From: Gnetum montanum
Lineage: Eukaryota; Streptophyta; Gnetopsida; Gnetales; Gnetaceae
Direction: 5' to 3'
Assembly (NCBI GenBank): GCA_015680685.1
Contig: MNCI01025071.1
Span: forward strand, 74,723-129,546
DNA length: 54,824 nt
The translations under genes and the position numbers were made by a program. Positions 32,761-43,019 of the stretch are shown piece after piece; the stretch's first letter is position 1, and each line of letters opens with the position of its first letter. The notes beneath the pieces were generated by a model, which was given only the letters and a program-made list of their open reading frames with translations, searched no databases and had not been told where the DNA came from.

Positions 32761-32770
32761 CTTTATATAG
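32761..32770 (-). promoter_or_regulatory. TATA box upstream of the antisense gene
   Basis: CTATATAAAG on the minus strand, followed about 50 bases later by a strong donor-like GAGG|GTAAGTGG (near 32715). That could end a non-coding first exon. The position fits the antisense gene; expression is inferred. Confidence 0.55.
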
Positions 32771-32999
32771 CACTCCGCCTTCGCTGTCGCCGCTGCCTCC
32801 CAGCTTGCTCTTTTGTCTCCTTTTTGCCTTTTTATTTATTTATTTGTTAAAATTTGCTCAAAATAATAATAAAAAATATATATATTTAAAATATGAAACA
32901 GAAATTACTACATCCCGGTTTCCTTGTGAACCCCATTTCACGCGTTTACGTCGAACATCCCAGTGTAAACTGCTGTTACGGCCCGGTACGGCCTTAAAC

Positions 33000-33370
33000 T
33001 GCCATTACGGCCTGGTACGGCCTTAAACTGCCATTACGGCTTGGTACGGCTTTAAATTGCCACATACGAACCCATTACGGCCTAGCAAGGCCTTACACTG
33101 CCACCCGCGGATTACATTTGGCCCGGTACAGCCTTAAACTACCATTACGGCCCGGTACGGCCTTAAATTGCCACATACGAACCCATTACGGCCCGGCAAG
33201 GCCTTAAACTGCCACCCATGGATTACATTCGGCCCAGTATGGCCTTAAACTGCCATTACGGCCCAGTACGGCCTTAAATTGCCACATATGAATCCATTAC
33301 GGCCCGGCAAGGCCTTAAACTGCTACCCGCGGATTACATTCGGCCCGGTACGGCCTTAAACTGTCATGCG
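33000..33370. repeat. Tandem array with 111-base period, right flank of the antisense gene
   Basis: The landmark ACATACGAACCCATTACGG recurs at 33062, 33173 and 33284 (spacing 111). Within each unit CGGCCCGGTACGGCCTTAAA recurs about every 30-40 bases. The block lies between the antisense gene promoter and pol. Confidence 0.9.
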
Positions 33371-33641
33371 TCCTGGTGTGACGATAATCCACCATCATGC
33401 ATGTACACATAATTTAAAATTACCAAAGAGTATAGAACGATACCCATCAGCTCATTCGGCTCTCTGTTTATTGGTAGGAGCAAGCTCGATGGATTGCTAG
33501 CATTTAATCGCACCGTTAATCATTGATGGACCATATGGCAAAATTGCAAGAGATCTTAACATAAACCTCATCCATTTAAGCTCATCAATGGGCGACACAA
33601 TCATAGCCTCAACACAGCAAAAGATAGACAACTAGAAAGGC
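33371..33641 (+). other. Linker before pol of element C
   Basis: AT-rich then GGTAGGAGCAAGCTCGATGG. No open frame of note. It may hold remains of the protease-to-reverse transcriptase linker. Confidence 0.4.
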
Positions 33642-36600
33642 ATGACAAAACCCCTTGACATAGAAGCCGAAAATATCACTGAAGACCTATTGGCCAAAAC
33701 TCCCATCACCATGCCCGATGGGGAAATTAAAATACTAAAATTAAGCACATTACTAAAACCACAACTAGCCAAAAACATTGAAGACGTGCTTAGGGAAAAT
33801 ATGAAGGCGTTCACTTGGTCTTACACGGACATGTCCGAAGTAGATCCTAGAATTATCTAGCACAACATTATCCTTGATCCAAAATTGAGATCGGTAAAAC
33901 AAAAGGCACGAAAGGTTAAACCCGAAGTGGCATTGGTAGTTCATAATGAGATCATCAAGCTTTATCAGGCTGGTTTCATCTAGGCTGTTGATTACACCGA
34001 GTGGGTATCCAACATGGTCATTGTTTCGAAGAAGAATGGAAGCATTCGCTTATGCATTGACTTCCGGGATTTAAATGTTGCAACCATAAAAGATGATTTT
34101 CCTCTACCCAACATCGATCAACTTGTTGACTCGACTGCTGGGCACACACTATTATCGTTTATGGATGGCTTCTCAGGATACAATCAAATACGCATCAACC
34201 CGGAACATTAGCTTTGAACAACCTTTATGACACCATGGGAAACCTTTTGTTACACAATGATGCCCTTTGGTCTCAAGAATGTTGGGGCCACGTATCAAAG
34301 AGCGATGACATTCATCTTTAGCGATTACATATTACACTCGCTCAACGACTATGTAGAAAACATCGTGGTTAAGTCAAAAACATCAGAACAACATATACAA
34401 GACCTTGACCTGGTATTAAAACGTTGTTTAAAGTATGAATTGAGACTCAACCCAAAAAAATGTGTCTTCGGCGTCAAGACAGGTAAAATGCTTGGATTTA
34501 TAACCTCAGAAGCAGGGATACGAGTAGACCCCGATAAAGTTAAGGCCATAATAAACCTGAAACCACCAGGCAACCTTATCAAACTTCGAGGTCTACAAGG
34601 TAGATTACAATTTATCAGGCACTTCGTAGAAAAACTGACAGACAAACTAAAATCTATGAACCACCTGTTACGCAAAAATGTCCATTTTGAATGGACTCTG
34701 TAGTGCCAAGAAGCATTCGATAATATTAAAACGACACTTGCTCGATTACCTAAATTTTATCCACCTCAAAACAATAAACCGTTTTACATCTACCTCACCA
34801 CTTCAGATTCGTCAATCACGTCTATGCTTTGCCAGAAACAAGATGACGGAACTGAAGTCCCTGTATATTATTTAAGCCACACATTGGTTGCCCACGAGAA
34901 AAAGTATAACGACGTGGAGAGGTCATGTTTAGCTTTGGTCTTTTCTTTAAGAAAATGGCGACATTACCTCTTTCGTAACCAAGTTAATATGATTTGCAAG
35001 GATAATGTGCTCAGGGCCATCACAGGAAACATTTACGAAACGAGTCGAATAGCCCACTGGAAAGCCATGATAGCTAAATTTGACCTACACTACATAGCGC
35101 AGTCATCAGTTAAGGGTCAAGCCATAGCAAGTCAAATGGCTGCATCATCAACACACGATTAAGCTGTAATAGAGCCAGAATTCTCAAATGAGAATATAAG
35201 CACAATAGACATAGTGCCCAACGACTACGATGCCATTCTAAAATTTAATGGAGCATCCACCTCTCAAGGGGGAAGTGCAGCCGCTGTCATCACCTATCCC
35301 TCCAGGGAAATCTGATCCTTTGCTTACCGTTTCAACTTTCATTGTTCCAACAACATAGCAGAGTACGAAGGTCTCCTTAGAGGTCTCGTAGTAGCATTGG
35401 CTTTAGACATCACACGGCTTGTGGTCAGAGGAGACTCACAACTGGTTTTAAACCAAATCACAGATGTTTATACATGCAAAGCCCAACATTTAGAACCATA
35501 CTGCGATCTGGCAAAACACCTAATGAGGCGATTTGAAAACATCGATGTGCAACACATTTCTAGAAATGATAACACCATCGTGGATGTGCTAGCCACAATA
35601 GCATTAAACATATCGCCAGACATATTCCATACACTACCAAGCTCCATAACTAGTTGCATTGAACCCATTACAAATGCCCTTGATATGTTGCCAATTGCAT
35701 CTGTTAGTACGATACACGGGATAGAATGGTATGAAGACATAAAAGAATACCTTCTACGTGGCGAAACACCACGACATCTAACAAATGCACAAAAGGATGC
35801 AGTATGAAAACGTTCTAAGTAGTATACCCTGTTAGAGGACACATTATGTCGTAGATCTTACGAAGGCATATTGCTAACATGTGTTGGCAGTACCGATGCC
35901 CAAACCATTGTTGAACAGATACACGAGGGCCTATGTGGAGGACACATAGAACCAAAAGCCATGGCAACGAAGATAAGACGCTTAGGCTACTATTGGCCAC
36001 ACATGGAGTATGATTGTCTCTCTAAGGTTAAAACATGTAGTACTTGTTAAAAACATAGCAATCTAATCCATGTCCCACCAAATGAGTTGCATACAACACA
36101 AATCACATAGCCTTTTCAAAAGTGGGGATTGGACCTTATCAGCCCAATAACACCCTCATCTTCTGTGGGGCATAGTTTTATTATAACCGCAACAAAATAT
36201 TTCATGAAGTGGGTAGAAGCCGCTTCCCTTCGCAAAACTACATCTAAACATGTATGCAATTTCATTCTCAAAAACATTGTAACCCGCTTTGGCGTTCCCA
36301 TGACAATCATCATTGACACCAGGCCACAGTTTAGCAGTGTCAAGACCAAAACCTTCTGTGACAGTCTAGGGATCAAGCACTCGTTTTCATCCCCTTACTA
36401 TCCTCAGAGCAATGGGCAAGCAGAGGCAATGAACAAAACGATTATTACAATACTCAAAAGGATGCTTACCCAAAGCAAGCGAAGATGGCACGAACAATTG
36501 GTATACGCATTGTGGGCATACTGTACTACACATCAAACTTCGATAGGTAAAACACCATATAGTCTTGTTTACGGTTTAGAAGCTATTTTACCTTTAGAAT

Positions 36601-36963
36601 TGTAGGTACCATCTTTAAGGATCACACTTTCTGGACTCCTCAACGATAGACAGAACAATGATCTGCGCATCATTGACCTAGACTCGGTGGAGGAAGAACG
36701 CATACGCGCGCTCAATCAGATTGAATGGTACCAAAAACAACAACAGCAACGACATCAACATGACATCCATAAGCCCGATTAAGGAAGGTGACCTTGTACT
36801 TAAGGCTGTTCGGGAACACCTGGACAAATTCTCAGCCAACTAGGAAGGGCCTTACTTGGTCACTAAAGCATTTGACAATGGAGCATTTAAGTTAGCTGAT
36901 ATGGAAGGAAATGAGTTTGCAAATCCAACCAATCACTTGTTTCTGAAGCCATTCCACATCTGA
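33642..36963 (+). pseudogene. pol: Decayed Pol of element C: reverse transcriptase, two RNase H, integrase
   Basis: One frame holds from 33642 to about 36770 with at least ten stops and no shift. Reverse transcriptase (33900-34570): VIVSKKNGSIRLCIDFRDLN, MPFGLKNVGATYQR, and YVENIVVKS where YVDD is expected. First RNase H (34690-35120): PVYYLSHTLVAHEKKYND. Second RNase H (35220-35640): LKFNGAS (expected FDGA), NIAEYEGLLRGL, VRGDSQLVLNQ, ISRNDNTIVDVLA. Integrase (35890-36600): HEGLCGGHIEPKA and CSTC zinc motif, WGLDLIS, IIIDTRPQFSS, YYPQSNGQAEAMNK. After a shift about 36775 the C-terminus reads GDLVLKAVREHLDKF to LKPFHI. Stops often sit at Gln or Trp sites. The active-site loss alone disables it. 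Confidence 0.9.
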
Positions 36964-38470
36964 ACAATGTGAGGCACATGCTAGTCCTGGGATCACGACT
37001 ATAAACTTATACCACAGAATAGTCCTGGGATCATGACTATAAACTGATACCACAGAATAGTTCTGGGATCACGACTATAAACTGATACCACAGAATAGTC
37101 CTGGGATCACAACTATAAATTGATACTATAGAATAGTCCTGGGATCACGACTATAAACTGATACCACAGAACAGTCCTGGATCACGACTATAAACTGATA
37201 CCATAGCTCGTCTTGGAATCATGATGATAAACTGATACCACACAGTGTCTACAATGACGATAAACTAGCACTCATCCAGCATGACAGTAAACCGTCACAG
37301 TTACAACCACCAGAGTCCGCTAAGACTATAAACTAGTTTGCCTCTTCATGGTCGGCTAAGATTAAAAACTGGTAATGCAACGTCCGCCACGACGCTAAAC
37401 GGGCAATGTCCAATGGGTTATGACATGAAACTAACCCATGAGAGTCTGCTAAGACTATAAACTGGCAAGTTCATCTCCAGTTCCACATTCAGTCATCAGA
37501 ATCACTGCATCGCCTGCCATTAGACAATCCTACCAACATTGCTGCCATTTATGTACAGTGCTCGAAATCACCTCCAATGTCTTTGTTCCATCAGTAGCTG
37601 TTTAAGTCTAAGCTCGTTTATTCACTCATGGTTTTCTTGTCTCCTTGGAGTTATGTTTACAGGATGACACTCGGAAGTTTCACACAAGAATGCATTTCGT
37701 CATAAGCAGTAAGATGAGGCAATGTTCACAACACACATGGCAAGACTAAATCAAACCCTTCATGGGTACATTCCCATTTCCCAATACATGCCCTACCCAT
37801 TCATCAGCATACTCTACTCAGCCACACCCTAGCTACACCCAATGCATTCAAAACTTTGCGCATGCTGTTACACACTGTAACACTTTAAAGTAGTTGCAAC
37901 ACACAACACAGCACCTGAGCACGAGTACAAGATCAAAGCAAAAGTTTTCTTCCCAAAAAAAATGGCACTTCCACACAAGCTCTAGGCAGGAAGGCAATTG
38001 TCTTAAAACCAAGTACTCATGTCAAAAATAATCTAGAAACATCCAGTTGCATGGCTTTGGCTCTCCGCCAACAGGTTTTAAAGAAGAGCCATGTTCTTCC
38101 AAAGAATGCAACGCATCATCACATAGCTTTGGTCTTGCCAAAAAGTTCTCTTGAACATTAAGTCTTGTTCTGCCAAAGGACACACATCGCATGTCTGAAT
38201 TCCAAGTCCGCTACGTCATGGCTGTTGACAAGGATCAACATGACACACACCAGACCCTCCCCTTTACCAAGCACAATTCCTTAGGTAGTTCCCAATCCCC
38301 GCAATCTCCACGATCCTATCCAAATGAAAATTTCTCTAAATCCCATGTACTATTGAACCCGGTGCGATGATGTCTAGTCAAGTGGCAATGGACAGAGTCT
38401 CTATCAAGTTGCTTGTGGTGTTTTGCACTTCTTTGTCAACGCTTCTCAGGTCGATTCCTCCAAGCATCAA
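36964..38470 (+). other. 3' untranslated part of element C
   Basis: This holds the 38-base repeats (36982-37209), their diverged relatives to about 37470, then about 1 kb without a supported gene up to the purine tract. Short frames such as 38367-38606 show no family. Confidence 0.55.
36982..37465 (+). repeat. Six 38-base tandem repeats with decayed tail
   Basis: Units start at 36982, 37020, 37058, 37096, 37134 and 37172, built as TAGTCCTGGGATCACGACTA plus TAAACTGATACCACAGAA. Downstream, looser copies keep ACGATAAACTAG, AAGACTATAAACTAG, ACGACGCTAAACGG and ATGACATGAAACTAAC. The common core is GACNNTAAACT. Confidence 0.9.
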
Positions 38471-38484
38471 TAAAGAGGGGCCAA
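38471..38484 (+). promoter_or_regulatory. Polypurine tract of element C
   Basis: TAAAGAGGGGCCAA lies directly before the 3' LTR start TGAAACACC. Confidence 0.8.
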
Positions 38485-39695
38485 TGAAACACCACAAAAT
38501 TTCGAACTTAGTACTTCTCCAACACGAAGCAGGTCCCTGGGACTCACAGACGACCACGGCTATATCCGGTGATACACATGGCAACTTCAGAGATCAAAAT
38601 ACTTAAATTTCACTAAGTATGCAGTCTCAACATATACGCCCAAGTGTACATTCTCAGCGTATATGCTCAAAGTCTCAGCGTATACGCTCAAGTTCACAGC
38701 ATATACGCCCAGCGTACACGTCTCACATGTACGCTCAGCAAAGTACAACAGATGTATACGCCCGGCATGAAATCCCCAAAGATGGCATGAAAATAGCACT
38801 ACGGAGCAAGTATTGGTACAAGGCAGTAGCACATCAGTGTATATGCCCCAGCGTATACGCCCAGCATCCATCAGCGTATACGCCCAACGTATATGCCAGT
38901 GTCCACGACATCTACGCCCAAATTCATACGCTCAGCACACCCAGCGTATACGGCCAGCATATACGCCCATAGTCTACGCTCGCCAGACACAGCGTATACG
39001 CCCGCCAAATGTAACATACTGTACACTTGTAAATTTTACGCTTTTGCACCCGGTCAATGCGCCACGTGTCGCCCAACCCGAGTCTGCTGTCAAAACCTGT
39101 ATAAAACCCCAATTTTTCACGAGATCCTGGTCGGTTGGCAAACTTTTCTGGAGCATATTAAAGAGTAGAGACACTGAGAACCAGAGCATAAAACCCCTTA
39201 CGCTGAACAACCATGTACGCTGAGCATACAGCCTCTACGCTGTGCCTACAGTGCGAACCAACCCACAGTCATCCCTGCATCCACCGGGGCTTTTCGTCCG
39301 CCTTGTGTCCCAATCACAACTGTGTTAGACTGGTGCATTGTACTCTCATTCTGTAATGCCATTGTTACATTTTCTTCCCAAGATCGTTTATAGTTTGCAT
39401 TAATTGTTGCATGTATTCTGTTTTCGCTCGTTTACATTTACGTTCCGTTTGCATCGTTTATGTTGTTTGCGCTCTGATTTACGTCTGTCACGCCGTTTAC
39501 ATATAACCCAACATGTAGCACTTTGGTGCACGTTTGGGGAAATCCTTGTCTGATCCGCATGCAGACCACCCAAGGTAATCTACCTTCGTTCATTCCAGCT
39601 CGCCCTCAGGCGAAGGTAGGGTCTTCTGTGCGACTCCGGTGATCCCACGGTCTCTATTTCCTTCTAGCTGGAGACCGACGATTTCAGACAGTACA
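38485..39695 (+). repeat. 3' LTR of element C (1211 bp)
   Basis: Matches 21531-22733 throughout. It has exact palindrome copies at 38678, 38851, 38874 and 38992, a G-box at 39061-39070 and TATA at 39100-39106, and ends CAGTACA. It differs from the 5' LTR mainly by transitions and small indels. Confidence 0.92.
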
Positions 39696-39700
39696 GCTAC
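39696..39700 (+). repeat. Target-site duplication of element C, right copy
   Basis: GCTAC, matching 21526-21530. Confidence 0.92.
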
Positions 39701-40020
39701 TAATGTAATTTAGTTATATATTGGTACTACTGTAATTTGTATTGTGGCTTGCGCATTTGGAAATTATCCTATTTTCCTTAGTAAATAGGTCAATTTCGAA
39801 AGACATTGTACTGTTGTCACCACCTCGATAACATTTTATGTTTGTTGCATTTTTCTCTTGTTCAAATGTGCTAGTTTTATGAATGCCTACTTCTTTTCCT
39901 ATTATTCTTACTTGGAATTCATTCAATATTTATTATGTAGTGATTTAATTTTTTCTATATTTTATATGATTATATAAGTAATGTCTTTGTAGCCTAAGCC
40001 TAGTTAGTGGGTTGTTACTA
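39696..40020 (+). repeat. Tekay-like element 5' LTR, fragment 3 (end)
   Basis: Aligns with 46990-47237 plus 52826-52899 (TTTTCCTTAGTAAATAGG, TTCTTACTTGGAATTCATT, GATTATATAAGTAATGTC). It ends near GTTACTA, just before the primer site. Confidence 0.8.
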
Positions 40021-40022
40021 GT

Positions 40023-40036
40023 TGGTACTAGAGTTG
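40023..40036 (+). promoter_or_regulatory. Primer-binding site of the Tekay-like element
   Basis: TGGTACTAGAGTTG, a diverged form of the initiator-Met-type TGGTATCAGAGC site, 2 bases after the LTR end. Confidence 0.65.
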
Positions 40037-40279
40037 AAGGTTTGACAAGTATTCTTGGATTTGTGGTATAGGATGCCTCCAATAAGGATGTTTGAGATCT
40101 TGAATAGAGGAAAAATCAATCAACCCCATAGAAAAGCCTCTTAAAATATTGTGATGAGGGATATTTTCACTTATTTCTGACAACAAAAGTAGTCCAACAC
40201 TAGCAACAATGGGTAGTTTCAACCTAAAAACTTTAATGTTGATAGTAAGAGGTCCATTGAACAAGTGCTTATTTATCAA

Positions 40280-41020
40280 TTTAAGAGGCTGAAATCCCCA
40301 TATTTTTAAAATGTAAAGGACCTTACAGTACTTTTAAATGGTTATGGAATGTCAAAGAAGCATTTTAACTTATGGGTTATGCTTTGGTGCAGCAAACTCA
40401 AGTGGCTACTCATCAACTAAAAGATGTAGCCAACCATTGGTGGAAAATAATGAAGGATGCAAGGGGTTGGAAACCTAGGAAAATGAAGTGGAATAATTTT
40501 GTTAAAGTCTTCAAAGAGAGATATGTATCTAAAGACTTTAGGAAGGCTAAGGCATATGAGCTATCCAACTCGGAGCAAGGAGATCTTATTATTTTAGCAT
40601 ACAATGCTAAGTTCTTCCAATTGATGTAGTTTGATCTTCATTTATAGGATTATGAGGAAGAGATGACCAACCACTTTGTTGATGAACTTATTAAACCTAT
40701 CTATGTGGGCTTAGTTCCTCTTCATTTAATTGAGTATAATGAAACTTGTACCAAGGCACTATCTATTAAGTGAAGTATAGGATTGAGTAAGAGAAAGAAT
40801 AAAAATTTTACAATAGTTAGAGCAGGAAGATATAAGTAGGTAAGAAATTCTAGAGAAAGCAGTATCCATTAAACATATGGTAATGCTCCCACATGATTTT
40901 CTTGTTGAAAAGTTAACAACTTCAAGAGTTAGTATCAAAATTTTCATTGGTATGGTAAAATAAGACATAGAGGATGGGAGTGCCCCAACAAGATAGTTAA
41001 GAATGAAGCTAATGGATTAG
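40280..41020 (+). pseudogene. gag: Decayed Gag of the Tekay-like element
   Basis: A retrotransposon gag core reads VATHQLKDVANHWWKIMKDA and MKWNNFVKVFKERYVSKDFR, then SEQGDLIILAYNAKFFQL (40372-40629). A decayed zinc knuckle at about 40935-40980 reads WYGKIRHRGWECPNK, with the second Cys replaced by Tyr. Stops such as TAG after FQLM break the frame. Confidence 0.75.
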
Positions 41021-41096
41021 ATAGTACATGAGACAAGCTTACTTAGAATAAGATGGAAGCCACAAGGGTAGATTTTATGCTCTAATTATTCAACCA

Positions 41097-41330
41097 ATGA
41101 AAGAGAAACCTAACACTATGAAGGATACTATAGGTAACATTGATGGTTTCTCTTCCTTAATATTCCTGAACCCTTGTGCTAGTCATTCTTTTGTGGATAC
41201 TAGAGTGATTTCCTATATACATCTTGAGCTCATAATCATGCTTTTTTTTCCTCACCATTCAAGCAACCAATTCCCATGGTGTGGTGGTTTTAGAAAGGAT
41301 ACCTTCAACAAGAGTGGTGATATATTGTAA
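41097..41330 (+). pseudogene. pro: Decayed protease of the Tekay-like element
   Basis: NPCASHSFVDTRVISY stands where relatives have DSGASHSFIS, so the catalytic Asp is Asn. The preceding MKEKPNTMKDTIGN and FSSLIFL fit the start of the domain. Confidence 0.6.
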
Positions 41331-41599
41331 TAATTAACATAGTAATATGTTGGTGATGAGTCTTGGAGAGTATGATATGATAATTATGGTGGATTGGTTA
41401 GCTAAGTATGGTGGATAAGTAGATTATAAGAATAAGATCCATGCACTTATTTCATAAGTGAAAAATAATTTACAATCTAAGCTAATAAGATATATATTAA
41501 ATTTGATTTGGTAACATCTAAGAAGTTTCAATAGTTACTTAATCATAGTTATTATTGTTACATGATTTTAGTGCATGAAGAGATTAAGCGAAAGATAGA

Positions 41600-43010
41600 T
41601 CAAATTATAGTGGTCTAAGAGTTCTTAAATGTATTTAAGAAGGAGATTCCTAGATTACCTCTATACAAGGAGATGAATTTTAATATTACATTTACATTTG
41701 TAAGTTAACTAATTTTCAAGGCACATCATAGGATGTATTTAATGGATTTATTAGCACATAAGATGTAGATTTAGAAGATGTTGGACAAGAGCATGATTTG
41801 ACCAAGTGTTTTATCTTAAGATGTATTAGTGCTCTTTGTAGAAAAGGAGGATGAAAGTTTAAGATTATGCATTGATTACAAATAGCTAAATCAAGTGATA
41901 GTTATGAACTAGTATTTTTTAGTTGGGATTAATGACTTGTTTGATTAGGTAAAAAAAGATAAGTTATTCTTTAATATTGAATTAAATTTGGATTATTATC
42001 AAGTTACAATAGGAGAGGAAGATGTACCTAAAATATATTTTAGGATAAGATATGATCATTATGACTTAATATTCATGCCTTTTGGACTTACTAATGTAAT
42101 CACTATTTTGAGGTATTTAATGAATAATGTGCTATGTCCTTATTTAGATCAATTTATCATTATCTTCCTTGATGACCTTTTGACATATTCTAAGAATGAA
42201 AAAAAAAATAAGAAGTAGTTAAGTGTAGTGATGTAGTTATTAAGGGAATAATAGTTGTATGTGCATACTTCTCAGTATGCATTTTGGAAGACAAAGATAT
42301 AGTTTCTTGGATATATGGTGTTGAGAGAAGTTATATCCATGGATCCTTTTAATAGAGTCTTGATCAGGGATTATCTTGTTTCAATTTAAATGAATAAAAT
42401 CAAATGTCTCTTAGGTTTAGTAAAATATTATAGGAGATTTTTAGATGAATTATCTAAGAAGGCAACACCTATACATAAGCTTCTTAGGAAGGATTTTCTT
42501 TTCTCTTGGTTGGATGCTTATCAAATGACTTTCTAGGAGCTAAAGTAGAGATTAATTTTAGAATTAATCTTGATCTCACTAGTTCCTAGTAAGCCTTATG
42601 ATGTATACACAAATGCTTTAGGATATGGTTTAGGTGATGTTCATATGTAATATTAAAAGGTGTTAGCCTATGCTTTAGGTAATTGAAATCACAGAAGACC
42701 ATATAACTAACTCATGATCTAGAACTTGGTACCATCATCTTTGCTCTTAAGAGTTGAAGATACTATCTATTTGACGAATAGATTACATTTTGAAAAGATC
42801 ATAATAGTTTTTAGTAAATTATGGATCAGCAATAGTTTAACATGAGAGAGGGATAATGGGTAGAGTTATTAATAGAATTTGACATCACAATATAGTATCA
42901 CTTTAGTAAAGGAAATAAGGCTATGAATGCATAAAGTAGGATAGTTGGGAAACTCTATACTCTGACTATCATGCCTAGTCTTAAAGATGCAATAGTTTCT
43001 CAATAGACTT
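41600..43010 (+). pseudogene. pol: Decayed reverse transcriptase and RNase H of the Tekay-like element
   Basis: LCIDYK*LNQV (41864) has TAG at the Gln of the usual DYRQLN. YYQVTIGEEDVPKIYFRIRY, HYDLIFMPFGLTNV and IIFLDDLLTYSKNE (41988-42218) keep the two catalytic Asp. Then GLVKYYRRFLDELSKKA-like text, F*ELK*RLIL (42530) with TAG at both Gln sites, and RNase H DVYTNALGYGLGD and LAYALGN-like text (42600-42700). Many further stops. Confidence 0.78.
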
Positions 43011-43019
43011 AACATTATT

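Larger units (their letters stand above)
27994..32770 (-). pseudogene. Antisense eight-exon gene inside element C: FCP1-like, middle domain and coiled coil
   Basis: Exons on the minus strand: 32420-32365 (from the first in-frame ATG), 31542-31093, 31017-30755, 30670-29678, 29577-29344, 29257-29063, 28978-28194, 28095-27994. Introns of 822, 75, 84, 100, 86, 84 and 98 bases all run GT to AG (e.g. AG|GTAGGA..TTTGTAG|GCC; ATG|GTAAGC..TTTTCAG|GAT). Exon lengths sum to 3078 nt, and codons split by introns rejoin correctly. The frame is interrupted by TGA at about 31182, two TAGs in exon 3, a TAA and TAG in exon 4, likely compensating indels about 29730-29950, and a TAG in exon 6. It sits opposite to gag-pol, between protease and reverse transcriptase. 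A captured gene is most likely. Upstream non-coding exons are possible. Confidence 0.8.
21531..39695 (+). mobile_element. Tat-lineage Ty3/gypsy element C, 18.2 kb, complete ends
   Basis: LTRs of 1203 bp (21531-22733) and 1211 bp (38485-39695) are flanked by the 5-bp target duplication GCTAC (21526-21530 and 39696-39700). Primer site, gag, protease, reverse transcriptase, RNase H, a second RNase H, integrase and a purine tract occur in gypsy order on the plus strand. The second RNase H with NIAEYEGLLRGL and RGDSQLVLNQ marks the Tat lineage. Between protease and reverse transcriptase lies an antisense intron-bearing gene and repeat arrays. The two LTRs differ at roughly 8 of the first 150 bases by eye, mostly transitions. 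All element genes are broken. Confidence 0.92.

Noticed and set aside
36982-37210. CRISPR-like array (regular 38-base repeats)
   Set aside because: Units are contiguous with no unique spacers, and the setting is a plant retroelement.
38619-39223. Overlapping open frames in the 3' LTR of element C
   Set aside because: These are the same repeat-driven by-products as in the 5' LTR.
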